Part shown: piece by piece, positions 1 to 9,583 of the stretch
Position numbering within the stretch: the stretch's first letter is position 1
Layout: every line of letters begins with the position of its first letter
DNA from: JAZGAE01 sp036475545
GTDB taxonomy: Bacteria > Pseudomonadota > Alphaproteobacteria > DATDPM01
Assembly (NCBI GenBank): GCA_036475545.1
Contig: JAZGAE010000058.1
Span: forward strand, 1 to 40,152
DNA: 40,152 bases
Direction: 5' to 3'
Notes under the pieces: model-generated
Seen by the model: only the letters and a program-made list of their open reading frames with translations
What the model was told of the DNA's origin: nothing
Database searches by the model: none
Translations under genes and position numbers: made by a program

Positions 1-60
1 GCGCGGCGCGAAGGGCGATGCGGGGGCATCGGCCGAGCGGCGCAACGCCGCGGGCGCCCG

Positions 61-92
61 CCCCGGCGCAACCCGAAGGGCCGGGGTCTTTT
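61..92 (+). terminator. Possible intrinsic terminator of a gene left of the window
   Basis: A 7-bp GC stem (61-67 CCCCGGC with 80-86 GCCGGGG) encloses a 12-base loop and is followed by TCTTTTG. Two smaller hairpins precede it, at about 16-30 and 36-50. No coding sequence could be assigned to 1-136. The structure would suit the end of an upstream rightward transcript, but the T-run is short and interrupted. Confidence 0.3.
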
Positions 93-118
93 GCGGCCAC
101 GGGTTCGTCGCGGAGCTC

Positions 119-140
119 GCGCGTAGGCACCGCTACGTGC
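119..140. other. 8-bp hairpin in intergenic DNA
   Basis: GCGCGTAG (119-126) pairs with CTACGTGC (133-140), allowing one G-U pair, around a 6-base loop. It lies in the 1-325 stretch, which has no gene I can support. That stretch also holds the stem at 61-86 and a dispersed repeat copy at 188-211. The role is unknown. Confidence 0.35.
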
Positions 141-187
141 TTCACTCCGCTCCTGCCCGCGGCACAAAATTCCTCCGGCGCAGTCAG

Positions 188-211
188 TTCAACTTGACCG
201 GATTACGCTCT
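188..211 (+). repeat. Dispersed intergenic repeat, copy A
   Basis: This 24-base stretch (TTCAACTTGACC, then GGATTACGCTCT) matches the reverse complement of 9132-9155 at 21 of 24 positions. Both lie outside recognised genes. The last half also resembles the palindrome at 15473-15496. It recalls the GAGCATGATCC-type intergenic palindromes common in alphaproteobacteria, but I cannot confirm membership. Confidence 0.5.
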
Positions 212-325
212 AGCGCGAACCGTATCCGGGCCGCGGCGACCACCCCATGCGCCTATCCCTTCACCGGCCGGCAGGCCGCGGGCGTTAAGTTCGCCGTGCC
301 GCCCGGCAGGTCTCCCAACTCCGCC

Positions 326-1069
326 ATGTCATTCTTGCCCGCCGCGGCCCGGCCGGTGCTCGCGGCGGCGGCCCTTACCGTGGCCGCCGCCTGCTCCGGT
401 CCCGTCGCCGATGAGATGCCGCTGCGCGGCCCGGGCGAGCCGGCCACCGCGGCGCCGGCTGCGATCGGGCCAGGCACGGACCCATCCTTCGAGGCGGCGG
501 CCGAGTCGACGGGCGAACCAGATTGGGAGCCGGCGTTTTCCGACTCCTTGGCGCCCGACGGGCCGATCCCGAGCGGGACGGATCCGGCCCGGGACGGGGC
601 CGATCGGCCATCGGGGAAGCCGGCGGCGCCCGGGCCCGGCGACGGGCCCGGCGACGAGCCCGGCGACGGCCCCGACGTCGGCGAGTCTACCGGCCCCGTC
701 CAGTTGACCGCCGTGCCGCCGCAGCCGGTGCCCGATCCCGCCAGCCTGATCGGCCTCCACCCGGATCAGCTCACCGTTGTCCTCGGACCCCCCGGCCTGG
801 TGCGCCGCGACGCCCCCGCCGAGGTCTGGCAGTATGTGGGTGACGACTGCGTGCTCGACTTGTACCTCTACCGGGCCGACACTCATCGAGTCGACGGCGG
901 TGCCGGCGCACGTGGCGAAGAGAAGGCAGGAATGGGCGATACCGAGGCGGGCGCGAGGGCCTATCGCGTGACATATTTCGAGATGCGGGCGCGCGGCGGC
1001 GGGCGGGTCTCGGAGCGCGGCTGCCTCACCGGCCTGGTCGCGGCCAGGCACCGCGGCGAGAGAGGCTAG
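326..1069 (+). CDS. Putative lipoprotein, acidic/proline-rich with conserved C-terminal domain
   Basis: A 247-residue product if started at ATG 326. The frame is open further upstream (to 137 and beyond), but a lipoprotein signal peptide begins at this ATG: a hydrophobic Ala-rich stretch ending in VAAAC at about residue 22. Residues 25-125 are low-complexity (P, G, D, E) and include three 12-bp repeats (632-667) encoding GPGD-like units. The C-terminal 100 residues look folded, with LIGLHPDQLTVVLGPPGLVR followed by an EVWQY segment. That pattern resembles the SmpA/BamE-type outer-membrane lipoprotein fold. No clear Shine-Dalgarno precedes the ATG. The envelope location is well supported; the BamE-like assignment is inference. 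Confidence 0.6.
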   Translation: MSFLPAAARPVLAAAALTVAAACSGPVADEMPLRGPGEPATAAPAAIGPGTDPSFEAAAESTGEPDWEPAFSDSLAPDGPIPSGTDPARDGADRPSGKPAAPGPGDGPGDEPGDGPDVGESTGPVQLTAVPPQPVPDPASLIGLHPDQLTVVLGPPGLVRRDAPAEVWQYVGDDCVLDLYLYRADTHRVDGGAGARGEEKAGMGDTEAGARAYRVTYFEMRARGGGRVSERGCLTGLVAARHRGERG

Positions 1070-1230
1070 TCATGCGTTTCCAAAGCGGTGTCCGAGCCGG
1101 GCTCTGAGGCGTGCCCCTCGGTGGCCCCACCGTGGCTCGCGAGCGAGATGCTGGATACCCTTTCGCAGAAACCGTTTCGACTGCGCGATCCTGGGCCACC
1201 GGCCGCGGCGCCTGAGGCCCGGGGTTGAAC

Positions 1231-1878
1231 ATGGCCCAGCGCACATACGACCGTATTGCCCGCTTTTACGATATCCTCGACCTTCCTTTCGAGTACGGCC
1301 GTTACCGCCCGCTGCGCCCGCACCTGTTCGAAGGCCTCTCGGGGACCGTGCTCGACGCCGGCGTCGGGACCGGCCGCAACATGCCGTTCTATCCGGCGGA
1401 CGCCCGGGTGGTCGGAATCGACCTCAGCCCCTCCATGCTGGTGCGGGCGGCGCGGCGGCGCGCCCGCTTGGGCGTCAACGCGGAGCTGTTGGAGATGGAC
1501 GTGCTTCAGACCAGCTTTCCCGACCATCACTTCGACGCCATCGTCGCCACGTTCTTGTTCTGTGTGCTCGAGGAGTCTCAGCAGCTCTCCGCCCTCAAGG
1601 AGTTGGCGCGCATCTGCAAGCCCACGGGTTCGATCCGACTGCTCGATTACGTGTATTCGGAGAACCGGTTCGACCGGGCGATCATGCGCCTGTGGGCGCC
1701 TTGGGTACGCTTCGCCTACGGGGCGGCCTTCGATCGCAACACGGAACGGTACGTTCCGGCCGCCGGACTCGAACTCGTCGAGCGGCGCTTCCTGTTCCGC
1801 GATGTGATCAAGCTGATCGTCGCCCGACCATCGACCCGCCCGGCCTCGACCGTCGCGGCGCCGCCCCCCGGGGCGTGA
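1231..1878 (+). CDS. Class I SAM-dependent methyltransferase (UbiE/Methyltransf_11-like)
   Basis: A 215-residue soluble protein. It has the SAM-binding motif I VLDAGVGTGRN at about residues 45-55, motif II VVGIDLS with the acidic ribose-binding Asp, and a motif IV-like FDAIVATFLFCVLE. This is a Rossmann-fold methyltransferase of the UbiE-like group. The substrate cannot be read from the sequence. The C-terminal 20 residues (Pro/Ala-rich) look like a disordered tail. A TTG at 1225 is in frame, but ATG 1231 is a better start, with GGGG about 8 bases upstream. The gap to the lipoprotein gene is about 160 bp and holds nothing I recognise. Confidence 0.8.
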   Translation: MAQRTYDRIARFYDILDLPFEYGRYRPLRPHLFEGLSGTVLDAGVGTGRNMPFYPADARVVGIDLSPSMLVRAARRRARLGVNAELLEMDVLQTSFPDHHFDAIVATFLFCVLEESQQLSALKELARICKPTGSIRLLDYVYSENRFDRAIMRLWAPWVRFAYGAAFDRNTERYVPAAGLELVERRFLFRDVIKLIVARPSTRPASTVAAPPPGA

Positions 1879-1909
1879 TCCGCACTGCCGCGGCGAGCGC
1901 GCCGGGGCG

Positions 1910-2545
1910 TCACACGGTCGTCTTGCCCTTATAGGCGCAAAGGTCCCGGATCAGGCAGTTGGGGCAGTCGGGCTTGCGCGCCTTGCACACGTAGCGGCCG
2001 TGAAGGATGAGCCAGTGGTGGGCGTGCCGCCTGTAGGCCGGGGGCACCGCCTTCGCCAGCTTCTTCTCGACCTCGAACGGAGTCTTGCCCGGCGCCAGGC
2101 CGGTACGGTTCGAGACCCGGAAGACGTGGGTGTCCACGGCGATCGCGGGCTCGCCGAAGGCGATGTTGAGGACGATGTTGGCGGTCTTGCGCCCGACCCC
2201 GGGCAGCGCCTCCAGCTCCTCGCGGGTTCTTGGGACCTGGCCCCCGTGGCGGCGGACGAGCAGCTCGCTCAGTTTGACGACGTTCTTCGCCTTGGAATTG
2301 TAGAGACCGATGGTCTTGATGAAGTCGCGCAGCCGCTCCTCGCCGAGAGCGATCATCTTGGCGGGCGTGTCGGCGACCTCGAACAGCGCGGGCGTCGCCT
2401 TATTCACCCCGACGTCCGTCGCCTGGGCCGACAGCACCACCGCCACCAGAAGGGTGAACGGGTTGGTGTGCCGGAGCTCGCCCCTCGGCTCCGGGTCGGC
2501 GGCGTGAAACCGGCGGAAGGCCTCCTCGATGTCGCGCCGTCTCAT
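1910..2545 (-). CDS. nth: Endonuclease III, DNA glycosylase/AP lyase
   Basis: A 211-residue base-excision-repair enzyme that removes oxidised pyrimidines and cleaves abasic sites. The helix-hairpin-helix LPGVGRKTA contains catalytic Lys120, and AVDTHVFRV contains Asp138, the same numbers as in E. coli Nth. The C-terminal 4Fe-4S loop has Cys187-x6-Cys194-x2-Cys197-x5-Cys203. The frame runs far upstream, but family homology starts at this ATG (MRRRDIEEAF). It is divergent from the DUF2244 gene, a neighbour pair common in alphaproteobacteria, with 99 bp between them. Confidence 0.96.
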   Translation of the reverse strand: MRRRDIEEAFRRFHAADPEPRGELRHTNPFTLLVAVVLSAQATDVGVNKATPALFEVADTPAKMIALGEERLRDFIKTIGLYNSKAKNVVKLSELLVRRHGGQVPRTREELEALPGVGRKTANIVLNIAFGEPAIAVDTHVFRVSNRTGLAPGKTPFEVEKKLAKAVPPAYRRHAHHWLILHGRYVCKARKPDCPNCLIRDLCAYKGKTTV

Positions 2546-2644
2546 CGGCCCGACTGTAACGGCCGCCCGACGCCGGGCAAAGGCCTTTGGCGGCGGTCGG
2601 CATAAGGGCTTTACTCGGCGCGGCGCCGTTGCCATAAGGGATAC

Positions 2645-3181
2645 ATGAGCGGATCCCCCACTCAGGTGTCCCCTTCGGGGCAAGCCCTCGGGGCCGGCCC
2701 GCAAGCAAGCGAAAAGTCGCTGTTCGACGCGGTCCTGCTCCCGTACCGCAGCCTCAGCCCGCTGGGGTTCGTCGTTCTCATGACGTTCGTGTGCCTGGTC
2801 AGCTTCACCGCCGGGATCGTGTTTCTCTTGGCCGGCGCCTGGCCGGTGTTCGGTTTCTTCGGGCTCGACGTCCTTCTGATCTACATCGCCTTTCGGGCGA
2901 GCTACCGCAGCGGCCGCCTTTACGAGACCGTGCGGCTCACGCGCGACGCGCTGACGGTCCAGCGGGTCTTCCCCTCCGGCGAGGTCAAGAGCTGGACGCT
3001 TCAGCCCTACTGGCTGAAAGTGGAGATGGACGAGTCTCCGGAGACCCGTAGCCCGCTGCGGCTCGTCTCTCACGGCAAGTCGCTCGTGATCGGTTCGTTT
3101 CTCACGCCGACGGAGAGGCTCGAACTGGCGCGGGCGCTCAGGGCCGCTCTCACCGAGAGCCGCGCCCTGCCCCAGTCCTGA
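2645..3181 (+). CDS. DUF2244 family membrane protein
   Basis: A 178-residue protein. Two adjacent hydrophobic helices (about residues 39-80, FVVLMTFVCLVSF and PVFGFFGLDVLLIYIAF) follow a short cytoplasmic N-terminus. A soluble beta-rich domain follows with RLYETVRLTRDALTV and WLKVEMDES, typical of DUF2244. The function is unknown; members are usually found next to nth, as here. The divergent intergenic region (2546-2644) contains the octamer CATAAGGG twice just ahead of the start. Confidence 0.85.
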   Translation: MSGSPTQVSPSGQALGAGPQASEKSLFDAVLLPYRSLSPLGFVVLMTFVCLVSFTAGIVFLLAGAWPVFGFFGLDVLLIYIAFRASYRSGRLYETVRLTRDALTVQRVFPSGEVKSWTLQPYWLKVEMDESPETRSPLRLVSHGKSLVIGSFLTPTERLELARALRAALTESRALPQS

Positions 3182-3315
3182 TTGCACCGGCGCAACCCGG
3201 TGGCGCCGCGCCGGGCCCGACCACGACAGCCGGCCCCGGCGATGTAATCCTGCTCCTGTTACTCTCGGCGGTCTGGGGCGCGTCGTTTCTGTTCATCAAG
3301 GTTGCGGTCGGCACG

Positions 3316-4149
3316 GTGCCGCCGCTGACGGTGGTCGCCGCCCGCCTCGTCATCGCCGCCGTGCTGCTCGCCGTCTTCGTCCACGCCCGCGGCGTGCGCC
3401 TGCCGGCCAGTTTCCGCGCGTGGCGCCCTTTTCTCTTGGTCGGGATCACGGGAAACGTCCTCCCCTTTGCCCTCATCAACTGGGGCGAGACGCGGATCGA
3501 CAGCGGGCTTGCCGCCACCCTCATCGGCACCATGCCGTTCTTCACGGTGTTGTTCGCCCACCGGTTCACGGGCGACGAGCGCCTCACCAGGAAGAAACTC
3601 GCCGGCATCGCGATCGGGTTCGCCGGCATCGCGGTGCTGGTAGGCCCCGAGGCGCTCGCCGGCTTTGGCGCCGACATCGCGGCCGAGTTAGCGGTGTGCG
3701 GCGCCGCGGTCAGCTACGCCGCCACCGCCGTCTACTGCCGCAAGCTGGCGCGGATTTCCCCGGAGGTCACGGCGGCGGCCTCGATCATCGCCGGAGCCGC
3801 CATCGCCGTTCCTCTGAGCCTAATCTTCGAGCGGCCCTGGAGCATTGCCCCGTCCGGCCCAGCATTGGCGGCGATCGGCGCGCTCGCCGTTCTCAGCACG
3901 GCACTCGGCGCGCTCCTGTTCTTCCGGCTGCTGGCGTCCGCCGGGGCCACCTTCGCCGCGTTGTCGAACTATCTCATTCCGTTGAGCGGCGTGCTGTGGG
4001 GCGTCCTTCTCCTCGGCGAGAGGCCGGGTGTCAACGCTCTCGTCACGCTGGCGATGATTCTGGCCAGCATCGCGCTCGTCAGGCGGGGCACGCCCAAATC
4101 CTCGCGACGCGAAGGGGGGGGCGGGGGAACGGCGAAGACCGGCCGCTAG
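3316..4149 (+). CDS. EamA/DMT-family transporter (N-terminus extends upstream without an obvious start)
   Basis: A drug/metabolite transporter-superfamily permease with about ten membrane helices in two EamA repeats. The first usual start codon is GTG 3316. However, the same frame upstream (3241-3315) encodes a convincing first helix, LLLLLSAVWGASFLFIKVAV, so 3316 truncates the protein. The frame is open back to a stop at 3049-3051 with no ATG, GTG or TTG, only CTG (3178, 3250, 3256) and an ATT at 3181 next to the preceding stop. The start may therefore be non-canonical, or a small frame error may be present. The second half keeps the repeat signature LSNYLIPLSGVLWG. The C-terminal tail has a Gly run from a G8 tract near 4115. 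The substrate is unknown. Confidence 0.85.
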   Translation: MPPLTVVAARLVIAAVLLAVFVHARGVRLPASFRAWRPFLLVGITGNVLPFALINWGETRIDSGLAATLIGTMPFFTVLFAHRFTGDERLTRKKLAGIAIGFAGIAVLVGPEALAGFGADIAAELAVCGAAVSYAATAVYCRKLARISPEVTAAASIIAGAAIAVPLSLIFERPWSIAPSGPALAAIGALAVLSTALGALLFFRLLASAGATFAALSNYLIPLSGVLWGVLLLGERPGVNALVTLAMILASIALVRRGTPKSSRREGGGGGTAKTGR

Positions 4150-4649
4150 GACGCTATGTCGTACTCGGCCTTGAGCGCCTCGAGCGTCTCGGTGAAGTCG
4201 ATGAAGCTCTGGCGGGACTGCTTCCATTCCTCATGGGCCACAGACGAATAGTAGTAGCTCGCCTCGTCCATGATCCCGTTGCTTCGCTCGAGCGCGGCCA
4301 CGCAGCCGATGAAGATCTGGTGGACCTCGCGGATCTCCGCCTTCAGGCTGGCGAGCCGCCCCTCGAGCGCGTCCGCGCCGCCGATCGCCTCGATGAGCTC
4401 TTCGACCCTGCTGATGGCCTCGCCGTAAGAGGGGGTGTCGACCGCATTCGGGTCGCGCAAGCTGACCTGGATCATCCGTCCCAACAGGACGATGGCCTCG
4501 CCCAGCGCGGAGTGCTCGTCCCCGATCTCGCCGACGTAGCCCTCCACCTCCTGCTTGGTGACGTCGCCGGCGCGGGCGGCGCCGGGCACGAGCACGAAGA
4601 GGGCCAGGAGAACGGGTAGGGCCCTTGCCACACGCCCCATGGCGCGCAT
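4146..4649 (-). CDS. Hypothetical periplasmic helical protein
   Basis: 167 residues with a cleavable signal peptide (RVARALPVLLALFVLVPGAA, probable cleavage after ARA near residue 27). The rest is predicted to be almost all helical and acidic, with heptad-like stretches (VEELIEAIGG, RLASLKAEIREVHQIF) and one Cys. I do not recognise a family. The ATG at 4649 is chosen because it opens the signal peptide. It is convergent with the EamA gene: the two stop codons overlap inside a CTAG (4146-4149). It lies downstream of dapB on the same strand, separated by a probable terminator. Confidence 0.65.
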   Translation of the reverse strand: MRAMGRVARALPVLLALFVLVPGAARAGDVTKQEVEGYVGEIGDEHSALGEAIVLLGRMIQVSLRDPNAVDTPSYGEAISRVEELIEAIGGADALEGRLASLKAEIREVHQIFIGCVAALERSNGIMDEASYYYSSVAHEEWKQSRQSFIDFTETLEALKAEYDIAS

Positions 4650-4716
4650 CCGGTTTCCTCCCCCAAGGGGCCAAAACGGCGGGCAGGATAAGCGCCCCGC
4701 GCGCACCGGCGCAATG

Positions 4717-4740
4717 AAAAAGCGGCGCCGCCACGGCGGC
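4717..4740 (-). terminator. Probable intrinsic terminator after dapB
   Basis: On the minus strand a GC hairpin (GCCGCC/GGCGGC, 4727-4740) is followed within five bases by TTTTT (4717-4721). It lies about 30 bp after the dapB stop and would end the dnaK-dnaJ-dapB transcript before the small periplasmic gene. The stem is short and the T-run is not immediately adjacent. Confidence 0.4.
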
Positions 4741-4768
4741 CGATGCGGGGCCCGGGCGCCGGCTCGCC

Positions 4769-5581
4769 TCACGTTGCCAGGCCGAGCACGTCGCGCATGC
4801 CGTAGAGCCCCGGCGGCCGCCCCTGCGCCCACAGCGCCGCGCGCACCGCGCCGCGGGCATAGATCCGGCGGCTGCCCGCCTTGTGGGTCAGCTCCACCCG
4901 TTCGCCGTCGCCGGCGAAGATCACCGTGTGGTCGCCGACGACGTCGCCGCCCCGGAGCGTCGCGAACCCGATGGCCCCCTCGGGCCTCGCCCCGGTATGG
5001 CCGTCGCGCGCGCGGACGGCCACGTCGTCGAGCTCCGCTCCGCGGCCCTTTGCTGCGGCCCGCCCCAGGCCCAGCGCCGTTCCCGACGGGGCGTCGACCT
5101 TGGCGCGGTGGTGCATCTCGACGATCTCGACGTCGAAGCTGTCGTCCAGCGCCCGGGCGACCTGCTCGACCAGCGCCATCAGCAGGTTGACTCCCAGACT
5201 CATGTTCGCGGCGCGCACCAAGACGGTGTGCCGCGCCGCCTTCTTGAGCTCCTCCTCCTGGGCCTCATCCAGCCCGGTGGTGCCGATGACGTGGATGGCC
5301 CGCGCCTGCGCCGCGAGATCCGCGTGGGCGACGGTGGCCTTCGGCGTGGTGAAGTCGATGATCGCGTCCGAGCCCGCGAACAGGACCACCGGGTCGTCCG
5401 TCACCGTCAGCCCCAGCGGACCGCAGCCCGCGACCTCGCCGAGGTCGCGGCCCAGGGCCTCGTGGCCCGAGCACTCGGCTCCGCCGGAAAGCGCGCAGCC
5501 ATCCGTTGCGGCCACCTCGCGCACCACGGTCGCCCCCATGCGGCCGGCGCAGCCCACCACCCCGATCTTCAAGTCCGTCAT
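4769..5581 (-). CDS. dapB: 4-hydroxy-tetrahydrodipicolinate reductase
   Basis: 270 residues, the usual length. It catalyses the NAD(P)H-dependent reduction in the diaminopimelate/lysine pathway. The N-terminal nucleotide-binding glycine motif is VGCAGRMG (about residues 9-16), the conserved GTTG follows near residue 105, and the active-site signature MHHRAKVDAPSGTA lies near 155-170. It follows dnaJ on the same strand after 125 bp. Its leader contains a 7-bp stem (AATCGCC/GGCGATT), so it may have its own promoter or an mRNA structure. The SD AAGGAA lies about 11 bases before the ATG. Confidence 0.96.
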   Translation of the reverse strand: MTDLKIGVVGCAGRMGATVVREVAATDGCALSGGAECSGHEALGRDLGEVAGCGPLGLTVTDDPVVLFAGSDAIIDFTTPKATVAHADLAAQARAIHVIGTTGLDEAQEEELKKAARHTVLVRAANMSLGVNLLMALVEQVARALDDSFDVEIVEMHHRAKVDAPSGTALGLGRAAAKGRGAELDDVAVRARDGHTGARPEGAIGFATLRGGDVVGDHTVIFAGDGERVELTHKAGSRRIYARGAVRAALWAQGRPPGLYGMRDVLGLAT

Positions 5582-5706
5582 GCCCTGTTCGTTCCTTTCG
5601 CTCGCAAGGGTGGCGCGAATCGCCTCGGCGATTTAACCATAAGCTTCGAATCGGAACGGAAAAATAATGGGCGCGGCGGGGGTCGCTCGGCGCTCCGCGG
5701 CCGGCC

Positions 5707-6837
5707 CTACTCCTTGAGGTCTTCCCAGAGCTCCTTCACCTTCTGGAAGAAGCCTTCGGACTGAGGGCTCGTTTGCTTGCGGCTGGCGCCTTTCTCGAAC
5801 TGGCGCAGCAGCTCCTTTTGGCGGGCGGTGAGGTTGACCGGGGTCTCGATGACGGCCTCCACGAACATGTCGCCCTTGGACGAGCTGTGGAGTACCGGCA
5901 TGCCCTTGCCCCTAAGCCTGAACTGGTGGCTGGACTGGGTGCCCGCGGGCACCGTGAGCCGGGCGCGGGCCGCTTCGAGCGTCGGCACGTCGATGGTTCC
6001 GCCCAGCGCCGCCGTCACCATGGGGATGGGCACGCGGCAGTAAACGTTGGCGCCCTCGCGCCGGAACAGCCGGTGCGGCTTGATGGTGAGGAAGATGTAA
6101 AGATCGCCGGTCGGCGCGCCGCGCAGGCCGGCTTCGCCCTCGCCGACGAGCCGGATGCGGGTGCCGTCCTCGACGCCGGCCGGGATCGTGACCGAAAGCC
6201 TCTTGTCCTTGTGCACCCGGCCGCTGCCGCCGCATTTCCTGCAGGGCTTCTCGATGACGCGGCCGCCCCCCTGACAGGTCGCGCAGGTGCGCTCAATGGT
6301 GAAGAAGCCCTGCTGGGCGCGAATCTTGCCGCGGCCCACGCAGGTGGGGCAGGTCACCGCCCCCGATCCGCCCTCGCCGCCGGTTCCCCTACAGGCCTCG
6401 CACGGCACCGAGGTGGGCACGCGGATATGCGCCTGCTTGCCGCGGTAGGCGTCCTCGAGGCTGATGTCCATGTTGTAGCGGAGGTCCCCGCCGCGCACGC
6501 CGCCGGTGGCCCGCCTGCGCCCGCCCATGAACTCGCCGAACATCTCGTCGAAGATGTCGGCGAAGCCGCCCGCGAAGTCGAAGCCGCCGGCGTGGAAGCT
6601 CGGGCCGCCGGCCTCGACTCCGGCTTCGCCGAACCGGTCGTAGGCGGCGCGCTTGCCCTTGTCCTTGAGGACGCCGTATGCGTTGTTGATCTCGCGGAAT
6701 ATCCGCTCGGCGTTCTTTTCCCCCGAGTTGCGGTCGGGGTGGTATTTCAACGCCAGCTTCCGGTAAGCCTTCTTGATCTCCTCCGCGCTGGCGTTGCGGC
6801 TCACGCCGAGCAGTTCGTAATAGTCTCTTGTTGCCAT
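5707..6837 (-). CDS. dnaJ: Chaperone DnaJ (Hsp40)
   Basis: 376 residues. The J domain (4-70) carries the HPD motif at 33-35, which stimulates DnaK ATPase. A Gly/Phe-rich region follows (about 74-115), then four zinc-binding repeats, CEACRGTG, CPTCVGRG, CATCQGGG and CRKCGGSG (146-206), then the substrate-binding C-terminal domains. It lies 117 bp downstream of dnaK on the same strand, the usual order, with a strong hairpin between. Heat-shock control is expected through the dnaK promoter. Confidence 0.98.
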   Translation of the reverse strand: MATRDYYELLGVSRNASAEEIKKAYRKLALKYHPDRNSGEKNAERIFREINNAYGVLKDKGKRAAYDRFGEAGVEAGGPSFHAGGFDFAGGFADIFDEMFGEFMGGRRRATGGVRGGDLRYNMDISLEDAYRGKQAHIRVPTSVPCEACRGTGGEGGSGAVTCPTCVGRGKIRAQQGFFTIERTCATCQGGGRVIEKPCRKCGGSGRVHKDKRLSVTIPAGVEDGTRIRLVGEGEAGLRGAPTGDLYIFLTIKPHRLFRREGANVYCRVPIPMVTAALGGTIDVPTLEAARARLTVPAGTQSSHQFRLRGKGMPVLHSSSKGDMFVEAVIETPVNLTARQKELLRQFEKGASRKQTSPQSEGFFQKVKELWEDLKE

Positions 6838-6892
6838 GTCATCGCGACATTAAACGACCGCTCACCGATGATTGGCCCCCCGGCCATGTCGC

Positions 6893-6920
6893 GCCCCGGC
6901 GCCGAAACCGGCGCCGGGGC
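6893..6920 (-). promoter_or_regulatory. 12-bp perfect GC hairpin between dnaK and dnaJ
   Basis: GCCCCGGCGCCG (6893-6904) and its exact complement (6909-6920) form a 12-bp all-GC stem with a 4-base AAAC loop. No T-run follows on the minus strand, so it is unlikely to be a simple terminator. It may stabilise the dnaK 3' end or set the dnaK:dnaJ ratio by partial termination or RNA processing. Confidence 0.55.
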
Positions 6921-6954
6921 GGATCGCGTCGCATCCCCTGTGTGAGAACTCGGC

Positions 6955-8907
<1,953 letters not shown>

Positions 8908-9014
8908 TTCCACCTCGCGCCAATGCAGCTGATCCTGCGGCCCTGATCCAGGCGCCGCGGGATCGCCCAATCTACTGAGTCACGGATTGAGGCAACCCCA
9001 CAAGTTGAACGGTT

Positions 9015-9043
9015 ATATAGGAGCGGCCATGGCGGCCTGCAAG
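9015..9043 (-). promoter_or_regulatory. RpoH (sigma-32) promoter of dnaK
   Basis: Read on the minus strand: CTTG (9040-9043), an 18-base spacer, then CCTATAT (9015-9021). This fits the alphaproteobacterial heat-shock consensus CTTG-N17/18-CYTATNT at every defined position. It predicts a dnaK leader of about 100 bases. I saw no CIRCE repeat here, so control looks sigma-32-based rather than HrcA-based. Confidence 0.75.
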
Positions 9044-9131
9044 CATCCCCGGCCTGGGTTTTCCACGCGCAGGAACACAGCGCGAACACCTCCTCGCGCC
9101 GCCTGTCCCGCCCTTGCCGGCCCCTCAGCCA

Positions 9132-9155
9132 AGAGCATAATCCGGTCAGGTGGAA
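9132..9155 (-). repeat. Dispersed intergenic repeat, copy B
   Basis: On the minus strand this reads TTCCACCTGACC then GGATTATGCTCT, 21 of 24 positions identical to copy A at 188-211. It lies in the 426-bp space between the dnaK start (8907) and the small membrane protein (9334). Apart from the dnaK promoter I see no other convincing element in that space. Confidence 0.5.
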
Positions 9156-9333
9156 TCGGCCGGCCCGTCGAGGTGCCGTTCGTCCTCTACGATACCGAGG
9201 GTGGCGAGCGTACGGCGGACGTAAGAGTCGATGGCGATGCGCTTGGGCTTGAGCATGGCCGCCCTCTGGCGGAGAATGGCGCGACGGGCAACGGCGATCG
9301 ACGACCCTCGAAACCGGTGAGGCAGGCAGCGCT

Positions 9334-9576
9334 TTGAAAGCCCACGCGGAAGGAGACCGGCGCCCGCGGACGCGCCCGTACCGCATCATCCAGGCCGTGC
9401 AGGTCGCCGACATCGTGATCGGCGTGGCGGTCTACCTGTCGGCGGACCTCTTTCCGGTGCCGGGCACCGTGATCGGGCTTGCCGTCATGGAGTTCGTGGG
9501 CCTCGCGCTGATGACCATCGGCGTCATTGGCTTCGCGCTGTTCGAGGTCCTGGCGCGCCGCGCGGCCGCGCACTGA
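9334..9576 (+). CDS. Small hypothetical membrane protein
   Basis: 80 residues. A basic N-terminus (about 17 residues, many Arg) is followed by two hydrophobic helices (IVIGVAVYLSA and TVIGLAVMEFVGLALMTIGV) and a basic tail. The start is TTG 9334; no ATG is available in frame before the first helix, and the SD is weak. It ends 7 bp before the DUF1848 gene, so the two are probably co-transcribed. The family is not recognised. The hydrophobic pattern makes a real gene likely; the exact start is uncertain. Confidence 0.55.
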   Translation: MKAHAEGDRRPRTRPYRIIQAVQVADIVIGVAVYLSADLFPVPGTVIGLAVMEFVGLALMTIGVIGFALFEVLARRAAAH

Positions 9577-9583
9577 GCCCGGC

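Noticed and set aside
137..325. Upstream extension of the lipoprotein frame
   Set aside because: The frame is open, but it overlaps the dispersed repeat at 188-211 and would bury the signal peptide 63 residues in, so ATG 326 was used.
1910..3187. The full 425-codon minus-strand frame as one protein
   Set aside because: Only the last 211 codons are endonuclease III; the first half lies antisense to the DUF2244 gene.
5582..5706. Terminator between dnaJ and dapB (ATTATTTTTCC on the minus strand)
   Set aside because: Only weak pairing precedes the T-run, so I could not call a stem.
9146..9256. 36-codon minus-strand frame (MLKPKRIAIDSYVRRTL onward)
   Set aside because: It looks somewhat protein-like but its stop lies in repeat copy B, it has no clear ribosome-binding site, and I recognise no family.
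8987..9337. 116-codon plus-strand frame upstream of the small membrane protein
   Set aside because: It starts in the dnaK promoter, overlaps repeat copy B, and its composition is not protein-like.
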